A DNA stretch of 5,427 bases from an uncultured Clostridia bacterium (GTDB taxonomy: Bacteria; Bacillota; Clostridia; Christensenellales; Aristaeellaceae). Shown here in pieces: positions 1 to 5,329 of the stretch. Each line of letters starts with the position of its first letter. The first letter of the stretch is position 1. The stretch lies in NCBI GenBank assembly GCA_946615495.1, contig CAMOHY010000174.1:1-5427 (forward strand), read 5' to 3'. The position numbers and the translations under genes are program-made. The notes below the pieces were generated by a model. It had not been told where the DNA came from and did no database searches. It saw only the letters and a program-made list of their open reading frames with translations.

Positions 1-429
1 CGCGTTTTTGTGGGGGCTGACGGACAGGGTGGTGGTAAAGTATTCAAAGCCGTGGCGCTTGGCTTCCTGGGCCGTTTTGTTCAGGCGCAGGGCGAAGCAG
101 GCCAGGCACCTCTCGCCCCCTTCGGGGCAGGAGGCCATGCCCTCGGCGAAGGCGGAAAAGGCGTCGTGGTCGTATGCGCAGGGCAGCAGCGGGATATGGC
201 CCGGCAGCAGGGAAAGCAGCCGCTCCTGCTCCCTAAGCCGGTGGCGGTATTCCTCCTCCGGCTCAATGTTGGGGTTGTAGTAAAGCACCGTCACTTCAAA
301 ATTTTCGCACAGCCTTTCCAGCACGGCGCTGGAGCAGGGGCCGCAGCAGCTGTGCAAAAGCAGGGTGGGCCGGCGGCCGTTCAGGCGCTTGATTTCTTCT
401 TCCATTTCGATTTGGTAGTTTCGTTTCAT
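1..429 (-). CDS. queH: Epoxyqueuosine reductase QueH (5' part, cut by window edge)
   Basis: Reading the minus strand from the ATG at 429 gives 143 open codons that run off the left edge, so the C-terminus is missing. QueH is the cysteine-rich metalloenzyme that reduces epoxyqueuosine to queuosine in tRNA, the last step of queuosine synthesis; it is the non-homologous alternative to QueG. Visible signatures are the HSCCGPCSS motif (residues 26-34, with Cys28, Cys29 and Cys32), the YYNPNIEPEEEY stretch (50-61), the second cysteine pair in ERCLACF (106-112, Cys108 and Cys111), and TTLSVSPHKN (133-142) at the window edge. These cysteines fit the iron-sulfur and iron ligands known for the family. 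The start is supported by GGAGG five bases upstream (plus-strand complement at 435-439). It is transcribed divergently from the FRG-domain gene. The motif set is very specific, so the identification is firm. Confidence 0.94.
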   Translation of the reverse strand, partial: MKRNYQIEMEEEIKRLNGRRPTLLLHSCCGPCSSAVLERLCENFEVTVLYYNPNIEPEEEYRHRLREQERLLSLLPGHIPLLPCAYDHDAFSAFAEGMASCPEGGERCLACFALRLNKTAQEAKRHGFEYFTTTLSVSPHKNA

Positions 430-486
430 GGGGCCCTCCGCAAAGCAGAATGATGAAGCGGGCTTTGGCTTGGCTGCCCGCCTGAA

Positions 487-491
487 AGGAG
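487..491 (+). promoter_or_regulatory. Ribosome binding site of the FRG-domain gene
   Basis: AGGAG, preceded by AA, is the only good Shine-Dalgarno sequence near the gene's 5' end. Its spacing is two bases to ATG 494 and eight bases to TTG 500. It argues against the far upstream ATG at 428 and leaves ATG 494 and TTG 500 as candidates, with TTG 500 better spaced. Confidence 0.6.
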
Positions 492-493
492 CA

Positions 494-1312
494 ATGAGCT
501 TGCAGGTAACGGTCATTCACGATTGGAATGAATTGCAGTCCGCCATTTTTCAGGATGTGTGGGACGAGGCCATTCAGCGCTACCGGGACAACTGCGTGTA
601 TCGGGGCATGGCGGACAACGAATGGGGGCTGGTGCCCAGCCTGAACCGGGTGTGTTCCCACGACCTTACGCTGGAAAAGCAGATGCTCAGGTCCTTTAAA
701 AAATACGGCTATGCCGATTTGCAGCATGTTACGTCCTTTTGGCAGCTGCTGGCCCTGGCCCAGCAGTTCGGCCTGCCCACCCGATTGCTGGACTGGACCT
801 ATTCCCCCCTGGTGGCCGCTCACTTCGCCACCGAGGACCAGGAGGCCTACGACCGGGACGGCGTAATCTGGTGCGTGAACATTGACCGGATGAACCTGCA
901 ATTGCCGGACCGGCTGAAGGTGATGCTGCGGGCGGAGCGGGGCAACATTTTCAACATGGAAATGCTGGACCGGGTAGGGGAAGGGTTCGACGCGCTGCGG
1001 GCCATTTCCTCCAAGCCCTTCGGCCTATTTTTTGAGCCCGCCAGCGCTGTGAACCGCATTGCCAACCAGTACGCCCTCTTTTCCGTGTGCAGCGATCCCA
1101 GCGTGACCCTGGACGCCCTGCCCGGCATGGAGGACTGCTTCCGCCGCATCGTCATCCCCGCCAGGGTAAAGCTGGAAATTCGGGATAAGCTGGACTATAT
1201 CAACATTTCTGAGCGCATGATCTACCCCGGATTGGACGGCATCTGCAAATGGATCACCCGCCGCTATGCCGCCCTGGGACCCAAGTATCACCAGGAAAGG
1301 CACGAAGAATGA
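494..1312 (+). CDS. FRG-domain-containing protein, function unknown
   Basis: Encodes about 272 aa and belongs to the FRG-domain family, named after a conserved F/Y-R-G motif. Visible here are YRG (residues 36-38 from this start) followed by the W-x-L-x-P-S-L-x-R pattern, the hallmark QQFGLPTRLLDWT-SPLVAAHFAT block (90-112), the R-x-x-x-Q-x-x-x-F stretch near 188-197, and IYPGLDGICKWI near the C-terminus (243-254). No signal peptide or membrane segment is seen, so it is probably cytosolic. The biochemical activity of FRG proteins is, as far as I know, not established. The start is uncertain. An ATG at 428 has no ribosome binding site and would overlap the queH start; the AGGAG at 487-491 is only two bases from ATG 494 but eight bases from a TTG at 500. 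Translation may therefore begin at 500, two residues shorter. It ends 65 bp before rph, on the same strand. Base composition resembles its neighbours. Confidence 0.85.
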   Translation: MSLQVTVIHDWNELQSAIFQDVWDEAIQRYRDNCVYRGMADNEWGLVPSLNRVCSHDLTLEKQMLRSFKKYGYADLQHVTSFWQLLALAQQFGLPTRLLDWTYSPLVAAHFATEDQEAYDRDGVIWCVNIDRMNLQLPDRLKVMLRAERGNIFNMEMLDRVGEGFDALRAISSKPFGLFFEPASAVNRIANQYALFSVCSDPSVTLDALPGMEDCFRRIVIPARVKLEIRDKLDYINISERMIYPGLDGICKWITRRYAALGPKYHQERHEE

Positions 1313-1331
1313 AAGAGTTTTAGGCGCGTTG

Positions 1332-1354
1332 CTTGAACGATTCCCTTGAACGAT
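1332..1354 (+). repeat. Tandem 10-bp direct repeat upstream of rph
   Basis: CTTGAACGAT occurs at 1332-1341 and again at 1345-1354, giving a 13-bp period, in the 65-bp gap between the FRG gene and rph. It lies just upstream of the rph ribosome binding site, so it would be in the promoter or 5' leader. It may be a local duplication or a paired regulator site; the sequence alone does not decide. No convincing -35/-10 pair was found around it. Confidence 0.5.
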
Positions 1355-1362
1355 ACAAAACC

Positions 1363-1369
1363 AAGGAGG
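1363..1369 (+). promoter_or_regulatory. Ribosome binding site of rph-rdgB
   Basis: AAGGAGG lies eight bases before the ATG at 1378, a near-perfect match to the anti-Shine-Dalgarno sequence. It fixes the start of the fusion protein and rejects the ATG at 1346 in another frame. Confidence 0.85.
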
Positions 1370-1377
1370 AATGACCT

Positions 1378-2694
1378 ATGGCCCGTCCCGATGACCGGAA
1401 ACCCAATGAACTGCGTCCCTGTGAAATTTTGGTCGATTTTGTGGGCACAGCCGACGGCAGCTGCCTCATCCGCTGCGGCGGCACCAGAGTCATCTGCACC
1501 GCGTCGGTGGAGGAAGGCGTGCCGCCCTTCCTCAAGGGCAAGGGCCTGGGCTGGCTCACCGCGGAATACAGCATGCTGCCCGCCTCCACGGGCCGCCGCA
1601 AGCAGCGGGACGGCATTAAAAAGGATGGCCGGGGCGTGGAAATCAGCCGTTTAATCGGCCGGGCCCTGCGCCAGGCGGTGGACCGCCGGTTCCTGGGCGA
1701 ACGCACCGTTACCATCGACTGCGACGTGCTGGAGGCCGACGGCGGCACCCGCACCGCGTCCATTACCGGCGGCTTCGTGGCCCTGTGCTGCGCGGTGGAT
1801 AAGCTGATAAGGCAGGGAAAAATCAAGGAAAGCCCCATCGTGCACCAGATCGCTGCCGTCAGCGCGGGCATCGTGGAGGATGTGCCCTGTCTGGACCTGT
1901 GCTATCTGGAGGACAGCGCGGCCCAGACGGATATGAACTTCGTCATGGACGAAACCGGCGCTTTTATTGAATTGCAGGGCACGGGGGAGGGCCGGGCCTT
2001 TACCCGCGGCGAGCTTGCCCAAATTCTTTCCCTGGGCGAAAAAGGCATCGGCGAATTGCATGAAATCCAGCGCCAGGCTCTGGGCAGCCGGGCCCGCCAT
2101 ATCGCGCCCCGCCGCACCCTGGTCATTGCCAGCAACAACGCCCACAAGATTCAGGAAATTTCCGATATGGTGGAGGACCGGATGAACGTGATCTCCATGA
2201 AGGAGGCGGGCTTTGAGGAGGACATCGACGAAAACGGCGATACCTTTGAGGAAAACGCCGCCATCAAGGCCCGCGCCGTGGCAAAAGCCACCGGCTTTTG
2301 CGCCCTGGGGGACGACAGCGGCCTTTCCGTGGACGCGCTGGATGGGGCGCCGGGGGTCCACTCCGCCCGCTACTGCGGCCGCCATGGGGACGATAAAGCC
2401 AATAACGACCTTTTGATCGCCAACATGGCCGATATTCCCGCCGAGGACCGTACCGCCGAATTCGTGTGCGCCATGGCCCTTTCCCTTCCCAACGGCGAAA
2501 TAAAAACCGTCCGCGGCACCTGCCCCGGCGTGATTACCTTCACCCCCCGCGGGGAGGGCGGCTTTGGCTACGACCCCTATTTTGAATATCTCAGCGGCGA
2601 AACCTTCGCCGAAATGGCTCAGGAGGAAAAGAACCGCATCAGCCACCGGGCCAACGCCATGCGGCTGATGCTGCCCTACCTGGAGGAATTATAA
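1378..2694 (+). CDS. rph: Bifunctional ribonuclease PH / XTP-dITP diphosphatase (RdgB/HAM1) fusion
   Basis: A 438-aa protein joining two complete enzymes. Residues 1 to about 242 are RNase PH, the phosphorolytic 3'-5' exoribonuclease that trims tRNA and other RNA 3' ends. Its start region carries the R-x-x-x-E-L-R-P motif typical of the family, with RRKQRDG (73-79), the phosphate-binding GGTRTAS (122-128) and the metal-binding aspartates D179 and D185. Residues about 246-438 are RdgB/HAM1, which hydrolyses dITP, XTP and related deaminated purine nucleotides to monophosphates, keeping them out of DNA and RNA. It shows SNNAHK (252-257), GDDSGL (311-316), GVHSARYCG (326-334), GEGGFGYDPYF (392-402) and SHRANAM (422-428). 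Each half has about its normal free-standing length, and the linker is only a few residues. No key residue is missing. The same two genes are adjacent but separate in B. subtilis (rph-ysnA), and annotated fusions of this kind exist in Firmicutes. It is probably the first gene of the cluster. Confidence 0.95.
   Translation: MARPDDRKPNELRPCEILVDFVGTADGSCLIRCGGTRVICTASVEEGVPPFLKGKGLGWLTAEYSMLPASTGRRKQRDGIKKDGRGVEISRLIGRALRQAVDRRFLGERTVTIDCDVLEADGGTRTASITGGFVALCCAVDKLIRQGKIKESPIVHQIAAVSAGIVEDVPCLDLCYLEDSAAQTDMNFVMDETGAFIELQGTGEGRAFTRGELAQILSLGEKGIGELHEIQRQALGSRARHIAPRRTLVIASNNAHKIQEISDMVEDRMNVISMKEAGFEEDIDENGDTFEENAAIKARAVAKATGFCALGDDSGLSVDALDGAPGVHSARYCGRHGDDKANNDLLIANMADIPAEDRTAEFVCAMALSLPNGEIKTVRGTCPGVITFTPRGEGGFGYDPYFEYLSGETFAEMAQEEKNRISHRANAMRLMLPYLEEL
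2682..2686 (+). promoter_or_regulatory. Ribosome binding site that supports the TTG start at 2695
   Basis: GGAGG lies inside the last codons of the rph-rdgB gene, eight bases before the TTG at 2695. The TTG immediately follows the TAA stop at 2692-2694. This supports TTG as the true start and suggests translational coupling between the two genes. Confidence 0.7.
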
Positions 2695-3198
2695 TTGGCT
2701 GACGGAAAGGTCCTGGGCTCCTGGAGCGGGATGCGAAAGTACCTGGAGCAGGATATGCTGGCGGAGGCGCTGAAGGGACGGGTGCGCTACGGCTGCACCC
2801 GGTTTGTGGGCATGGACGGCTGCCATATCTTTGAAATCTGCGTGGATGGAAAGCAGGTCAAGCGTTTTTCCTGGGAAACCGTGAATTCCTATTTTATCGC
2901 TCAAAAGGATAAGCCCGGCAGCATCCAGAATTACTGGGCGGGTTTTTGGAAGCTGATGGAACAATATCCTCTTGAAGCCCGCACTGAATACACGGATGAT
3001 GAATTCTGCCGGGCGCTGACGGTCTATCGGAATCAGGATATTCAGGCGAGCCTTGCTTCCTCCGATCCCATCGTGAATATGTTCGCCCTGCTGGACCGGC
3101 GGACGGGCAAACGATCTTTGGAAAAATTTGCGGAGGAGCTGAACCGCCGTCCTCCGTGGCTGCGCTTCTTTTATGAATTGCGAATTCAGGCGGAATGA
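2695..3198 (+). CDS. Uncharacterised protein, resembles the SF0329 family
   Basis: A 167-aa protein with no known function. The N-terminal half has the pattern W-S-x-M-x-K-Y-L-E (residues 10-18), ALKGRVRYGCTRF (25-37) and VDGKQVKRF (50-58). The C-terminal half has DPIVNMFALLDRRTGKRSL (104-122) and ends in PPWLRFFYELRIQAE. From memory these match the layout of the SF0329 family of small, uncharacterised proteins, in which a conserved DRR-x-GKR motif and an FYxLR end recur; no alignment could be run, so the family name is tentative. It has no signal peptide, membrane segment or obvious catalytic motif. It starts at TTG with no gap after the rph-rdgB stop, supported by GGAGG eight bases upstream, and is followed 17 bp later by the phosphoesterase gene. 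It therefore sits inside the otherwise conserved rph-rdgB-yfcE order and is almost certainly co-transcribed with it. Confidence 0.8.
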   Translation: MADGKVLGSWSGMRKYLEQDMLAEALKGRVRYGCTRFVGMDGCHIFEICVDGKQVKRFSWETVNSYFIAQKDKPGSIQNYWAGFWKLMEQYPLEARTEYTDDEFCRALTVYRNQDIQASLASSDPIVNMFALLDRRTGKRSLEKFAEELNRRPPWLRFFYELRIQAE

Positions 3199-3215
3199 AA
3201 GGACAATAGTTCGGC

Positions 3216-3677
3216 ATGCGCATTGTGGTTGTAAGCGATTCCCACGGGGCCACGGGCCGCCTTTCCACCATCCTGATGGTGGCGGAACAGGCGGGGCTCA
3301 TCGGCGCCATCCTCCATTTGGGCGACGGGTACTGGGATTTAAAGGATTTGGAAGTGGATTTGCCCCCTGTTTATCAGGTGGCGGGCAACTGCGACCATTT
3401 CCGCAGCGACACCCTGGACTTTGTCACCTTGTCCGGCGCCAAAATTCTTTTGACCCACGGGCACTACCAGCACGTGCGGGAGGGCACGGACGGCCTGCTG
3501 CAATTGGCCATGGAGGAAAAGTGCCACGCCGCCCTGTACGGCCACACGCATTATCAGAAAATGGAATGGCGCAGCGGCATTCTGCTGCTCAATCCCGGCG
3601 CGGTGCAGGATGGGAAATACGCCATTTTGACCATCAACCGCCTGGGGGCCATCGACCCGGAATTGTGCAGTCTGTAA
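3216..3677 (+). CDS. YfcE/MJ0936-type metallophosphoesterase
   Basis: A 153-aa protein of the small calcineurin-like phosphoesterase family (YfcE in E. coli, YsnB in B. subtilis), which hydrolyses phosphodiester bonds with a two-metal centre; the physiological substrate is unknown. The full metal-ligand set is visible: DSHG (residues 8-11, D8 and H10), HLGDG (34-38, D37), GNCD (57-60, N58), LTHGH (79-83, H81) and GHTH (109-112, H110 and H112), followed by the typical LLNPGA (124-129). Length is normal for the family. The ATG at 3216 is preceded by AAAGGA at 3198-3203, a rather long spacing of 12 bases. It lies 17 bp after the SF0329-like gene and ends two bases before the acetyltransferase start. 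The rph-rdgB-yfcE neighbourhood is widely conserved in Firmicutes, which supports the call. Confidence 0.93.
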   Translation: MRIVVVSDSHGATGRLSTILMVAEQAGLIGAILHLGDGYWDLKDLEVDLPPVYQVAGNCDHFRSDTLDFVTLSGAKILLTHGHYQHVREGTDGLLQLAMEEKCHAALYGHTHYQKMEWRSGILLLNPGAVQDGKYAILTINRLGAIDPELCSL

Positions 3678-3679
3678 CT

Positions 3680-5092
3680 ATGGAAACGATCAGTTTAACC
3701 GTCATGACCCGCGGCCTGTGCCACCAGTTGTTTTCCGAGTGGGAAAACGACCCCGCGGTGTACGGCGATCTTTCCCGCTTTTCTCCGTACCGGTACGATC
3801 CGGAAACGGTGGACCGGTATTTTGACCGCCTTCAGGAGCCTTCCCGCGTCGTGTTCGCCGTGCTGCTGGGAGGACGGCCCATCGGCGAAGTGCAGCTCAA
3901 GCGCATCGACTGGCAGCGGCGGGAATGCGCCCTGAGCATCCACTTGCAAAACGACGGCGTGAAGGGCCGGGGCTTCGGCGCCCAGGCGGAGAGGCTGGCC
4001 GTGGATTACGCCTTTTCCCAGCTGAATATGCGGGCGGTCAGCGCCGACGCCCTGCGGACCAACGCCCGCAGCCGCCACGTGCTCAAAAAGGTGGGGTTCC
4101 GTCCGATTGGACAGGACGGGCAATTCGCCTATTACCGGTTTGAAAAGAAAGGTTTTTTGAAAGGAAGAACGATGATGAACCTGAACAAGCATATCAAATT
4201 ATCCCCCAGAGTGGAAATGGCGCTGAAGGAGGGCCGCCCGGTGATCGCTCTGGAAAGCACCATCATTTCCCACGGCATGCCCTACCCCCAGAACGTGGAA
4301 ACCGCGCTGCGCTGCGAAGCGGCGGCGCGGGCCTGCGGGGCGGAGCCTGCCACCATCGCCGTCATCGGCGGCAAGCTGTGCGCCGGGCTGACCGAGGAGG
4401 AAATCGATTATCTGGGCCGGGAAGGCACCAAGGTGACCAAGGCCTCCCGCCGGGATTTGCCCATCCTGGTGGCCAAAAAGGCCGACGGCGCCACCACCGT
4501 GGCGGCCACGATGATTATTGCGGCCCTGGCTGGCATTAAAATTTTTGCCACCGGCGGCATCGGCGGCGTGCACCGGGGCGCGGAGACCACCATGGATATT
4601 TCCGCCGACCTGGAGGAATTGTCCCAAACCCCGGTGGCGGTCATTTGCGCCGGGGCCAAGTCCATTTTGGATTTGGGGCTGACCCTGGAATACCTGGAAA
4701 CCAAGGGCGTGCCCGTGCTGGGCTATCAGACCAAGGAGCTGCCCGCCTTCTACACCCCCCACAGCGGCTTTTCCGTGGATTACCGGGCGGACAGCCCGGC
4801 GGAAATCGCTTCCTTCATCCGCGCCCAGCGGGAAATGGACTATCCCGGCGGCATGCTGATTACCAACCCCATTCCCGATGAATACGCCATGCCCGCCGAT
4901 ACCATCAACGCCGCCATCGACCAGGCTTTGAAGGAAGCGGATGAACAGCACGTGAAGGGCAAGGCTATCACGCCCTTCCTGCTGGCCCGCGTGTGCGAGC
5001 TCACCGGCGGGGAAAGCCTGGCCAGCAATATCCAGCTGGTGCTGAATAATGTGCGTTTGGCCTCTAAAATTGCCGTGGAGCTGGCGAAATAA
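3680..5092 (+). CDS. Single reading frame: GNAT acetyltransferase joined to pseudouridine-5'-phosphate glycosidase
   Basis: From ATG 3680 one frame stays open for 470 codons. Residues 1 to about 163 form a GNAT N-acetyltransferase of the RimJ/RimL-like type. It has the acetyl-CoA pyrophosphate-binding loop VKGRGFGAQA (94-103), the following helix AERLAVDYAF, and the family-typical N-x-x-S-x-x-V-L-K-K-V-G-F (128-140). Its substrate cannot be told. Residues 166-470 are a full-length PsuG, described separately. Only a short stretch, FEKKGFLKGRT, lies between them. A T6 run at 4153-4158 sits there, and with five Ts the frame would read GGT TTT TGA and end the acetyltransferase, so this is either a real fusion or two genes joined by a one-base change. 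ATG 3680 follows the phosphoesterase stop by two bases and has no clear Shine-Dalgarno sequence, which suggests translational coupling. An in-frame GTG at 3665 is a less likely start. Confidence 0.8.
   Translation: METISLTVMTRGLCHQLFSEWENDPAVYGDLSRFSPYRYDPETVDRYFDRLQEPSRVVFAVLLGGRPIGEVQLKRIDWQRRECALSIHLQNDGVKGRGFGAQAERLAVDYAFSQLNMRAVSADALRTNARSRHVLKKVGFRPIGQDGQFAYYRFEKKGFLKGRTMMNLNKHIKLSPRVEMALKEGRPVIALESTIISHGMPYPQNVETALRCEAAARACGAEPATIAVIGGKLCAGLTEEEIDYLGREGTKVTKASRRDLPILVAKKADGATTVAATMIIAALAGIKIFATGGIGGVHRGAETTMDISADLEELSQTPVAVICAGAKSILDLGLTLEYLETKGVPVLGYQTKELPAFYTPHSGFSVDYRADSPAEIASFIRAQREMDYPGGMLITNPIPDEYAMPADTINAAIDQALKEADEQHVKGKAITPFLLARVCELTGGESLASNIQLVLNNVRLASKIAVELAK
4161..4167 (+). 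promoter_or_regulatory. Internal ribosome binding site before psuG
   Basis: AAGGAAG lies four bases before ATG 4172 and seven before ATG 4175, inside the long GNAT-PsuG frame. A well-placed ribosome binding site followed by ATGATG at exactly the PsuG domain boundary suggests psuG was, or still is, translated independently. Confidence 0.6.
4175..5092 (+). CDS. psuG: Pseudouridine-5'-phosphate glycosidase PsuG (own start inside the longer frame)
   Basis: About 305 aa, the usual full length of the family. PsuG splits pseudouridine 5'-phosphate into uracil and ribose 5-phosphate, breaking the C-C glycosidic bond, and so recycles pseudouridine from RNA turnover. The sequence shows ALESTIISHGMPYP (residues 25-38), ATGGIGGVHRG (125-135), TTMDISADLEEL (138-149), CAGAKSILDLG (158-168) and the C-terminal SNIQLVLNN (284-292). 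E27, D145 and K162 match in spacing the E. coli catalytic and metal residues E31, D149 and K166; the lysine forms the Schiff base with the opened ribose. The protein is predicted cytosolic. Start: ATG 4172 and ATG 4175 are both possible after the ribosome binding site. The frame continues upstream into the acetyltransferase without a stop, so this may be an internal start or simply the C-terminal domain of a 470-aa fusion. The usual partner, pseudouridine kinase PsuK, is not in the window. Confidence 0.9.
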   Translation: MNLNKHIKLSPRVEMALKEGRPVIALESTIISHGMPYPQNVETALRCEAAARACGAEPATIAVIGGKLCAGLTEEEIDYLGREGTKVTKASRRDLPILVAKKADGATTVAATMIIAALAGIKIFATGGIGGVHRGAETTMDISADLEELSQTPVAVICAGAKSILDLGLTLEYLETKGVPVLGYQTKELPAFYTPHSGFSVDYRADSPAEIASFIRAQREMDYPGGMLITNPIPDEYAMPADTINAAIDQALKEADEQHVKGKAITPFLLARVCELTGGESLASNIQLVLNNVRLASKIAVELAK

Positions 5093-5104
5093 CCCAAAGA
5101 AATA

Positions 5105-5136
5105 GGGGCTGCCTCACGTTGTAAAAAGCGCACAAA
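5105..5136 (+). repeat. Left terminal inverted repeat of the element
   Basis: Pairs with 5280-5310. Matching blocks are GGGCTG, CTCAC, AAAAAG and CGCACAAA; differences are one C/T change, a four-to-five-base unpaired spacer and one inserted G in the right copy. Confidence 0.7.
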
Positions 5137-5163
5137 TGCAGCATTGGTTGACCCGCGCTGTAG

Positions 5164-5182
5164 GGGCGGATATCATCCGCCC
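5164..5182. repeat. Perfect 8-bp palindromic hairpin
   Basis: GGGCGGAT and ATCCGCCC form a perfect stem around a three-base ATC loop. No T-run follows on either side, so it is not a terminator by itself. GTAGGGGCGG...CCGCCCG motifs of this kind appear as intergenic repeats in many clostridial genomes, as far as I recall; only one copy is visible here. Confidence 0.65.
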
Positions 5183-5216
5183 GCATGAAACACGCTGAAT
5201 CAACTGACTTTTCCGC

Positions 5217-5282
5217 AACATGACGGGAGCGTCTGGCCAGGCGAAGCATATTCGCCCCAACAGCTTCCCGTCATGTTTTTTT
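5217..5282 (+). terminator. Rho-independent terminator with a long branched hairpin
   Basis: The outer stem AACATGACGGGA (5217-5228) pairs with TCCCGTCATGTT (5266-5277), twelve base pairs without mismatch. Inside it GGCGAA (5240-5245) pairs with TTCGCC (5251-5256) around a GCATA loop, with TGG/CCA (5234-5236/5257-5259) extending it. A run of seven Ts (5276-5282) begins at the stem's base, giving a strong plus-strand intrinsic terminator for the rph-psuG cluster. The opposite strand lacks a T-run, so termination is one-directional. It lies wholly within the inverted-repeat element. Confidence 0.75.
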
Positions 5283-5310
5283 GTGCGCCTTTTTGTTTGT
5301 GAGACAGCCC
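5280..5310 (-). repeat. Right terminal inverted repeat of the element
   Basis: Reverse complement matches 5105-5136 at about 25 of 31 positions. Its first bases overlap the end of the terminator T-run. TA and TTT follow it, mirroring AAATA to the left of the element. Confidence 0.7.
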
Positions 5311-5329
5311 TATTTATACTGTTCTCAAT

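Larger units (their letters stand above)
5105..5310. mobile_element. MITE-like element with terminal inverted repeats, non-coding
   Basis: About 206 bp bounded by imperfect inverted repeats. The left end (5105-5136) reads GGGGCTGCCTCAC, then a variable spacer, then AAAAAGCGCACAAA. The reverse complement of the right end (5280-5310) reads GGGCTGTCTCAC, a variable spacer, then AAAAAGGCGCACAAA. Thus about 25 of 31 positions agree. TA flanks both ends (5103-5104 and 5311-5312), and the symmetry even extends to AAATA on the left and TATTT on the right. Between the repeats are two further hairpins and no plausible gene. GGGCTGTCTCA-type ends recall those of some insertion sequences, possibly IS1182-like, but that is from memory. 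It begins 12 bp after the psuG stop. Confidence 0.6.

Noticed and set aside
10..453. Plus-strand frame of 147 codons at the left edge
   Set aside because: It is the antisense shadow of queH, whose minus-strand frame carries all the family motifs; the plus-strand product is a low-complexity alanine/glycine-rich sequence.
428..493. Longer N-terminus for the FRG protein from ATG 428
   Set aside because: No Shine-Dalgarno sequence precedes it, it overlaps the queH start codon, and the extra 22 residues look like non-coding leader rather than domain sequence.
1329..1357. Possible promoter for rph, TTGCTT and GATACA with a 17-base spacer
   Set aside because: Only about three of six positions match each consensus box; not better than chance in this gap.
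1651..2646. 331-codon minus-strand frame opposite rph-rdgB
   Set aside because: The GC-rich antisense frame yields a Gly/Ala/His-rich product without domain-like features, and the plus strand encodes two well-recognised enzymes.
3173..3679. Upstream extension of the GNAT-PsuG frame back to an ATG at 3173
   Set aside because: This part overlaps the phosphoesterase gene in another frame and gives a proline/arginine/histidine-rich sequence; the acetyltransferase fold begins at ATG 3680.
4199..4951. 250-codon minus-strand frame opposite psuG
   Set aside because: Same kind of shadow, a glycine/histidine-rich product opposite a clear PsuG; no ribosome binding site was noted.
5105..5310. CRISPR, tRNA or riboswitch in the downstream hairpin region
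   Set aside because: There are no repeated spacer units, no cloverleaf and no known riboswitch core; the symmetry is explained by inverted repeats and a terminator, and it lies after the genes, not before one.
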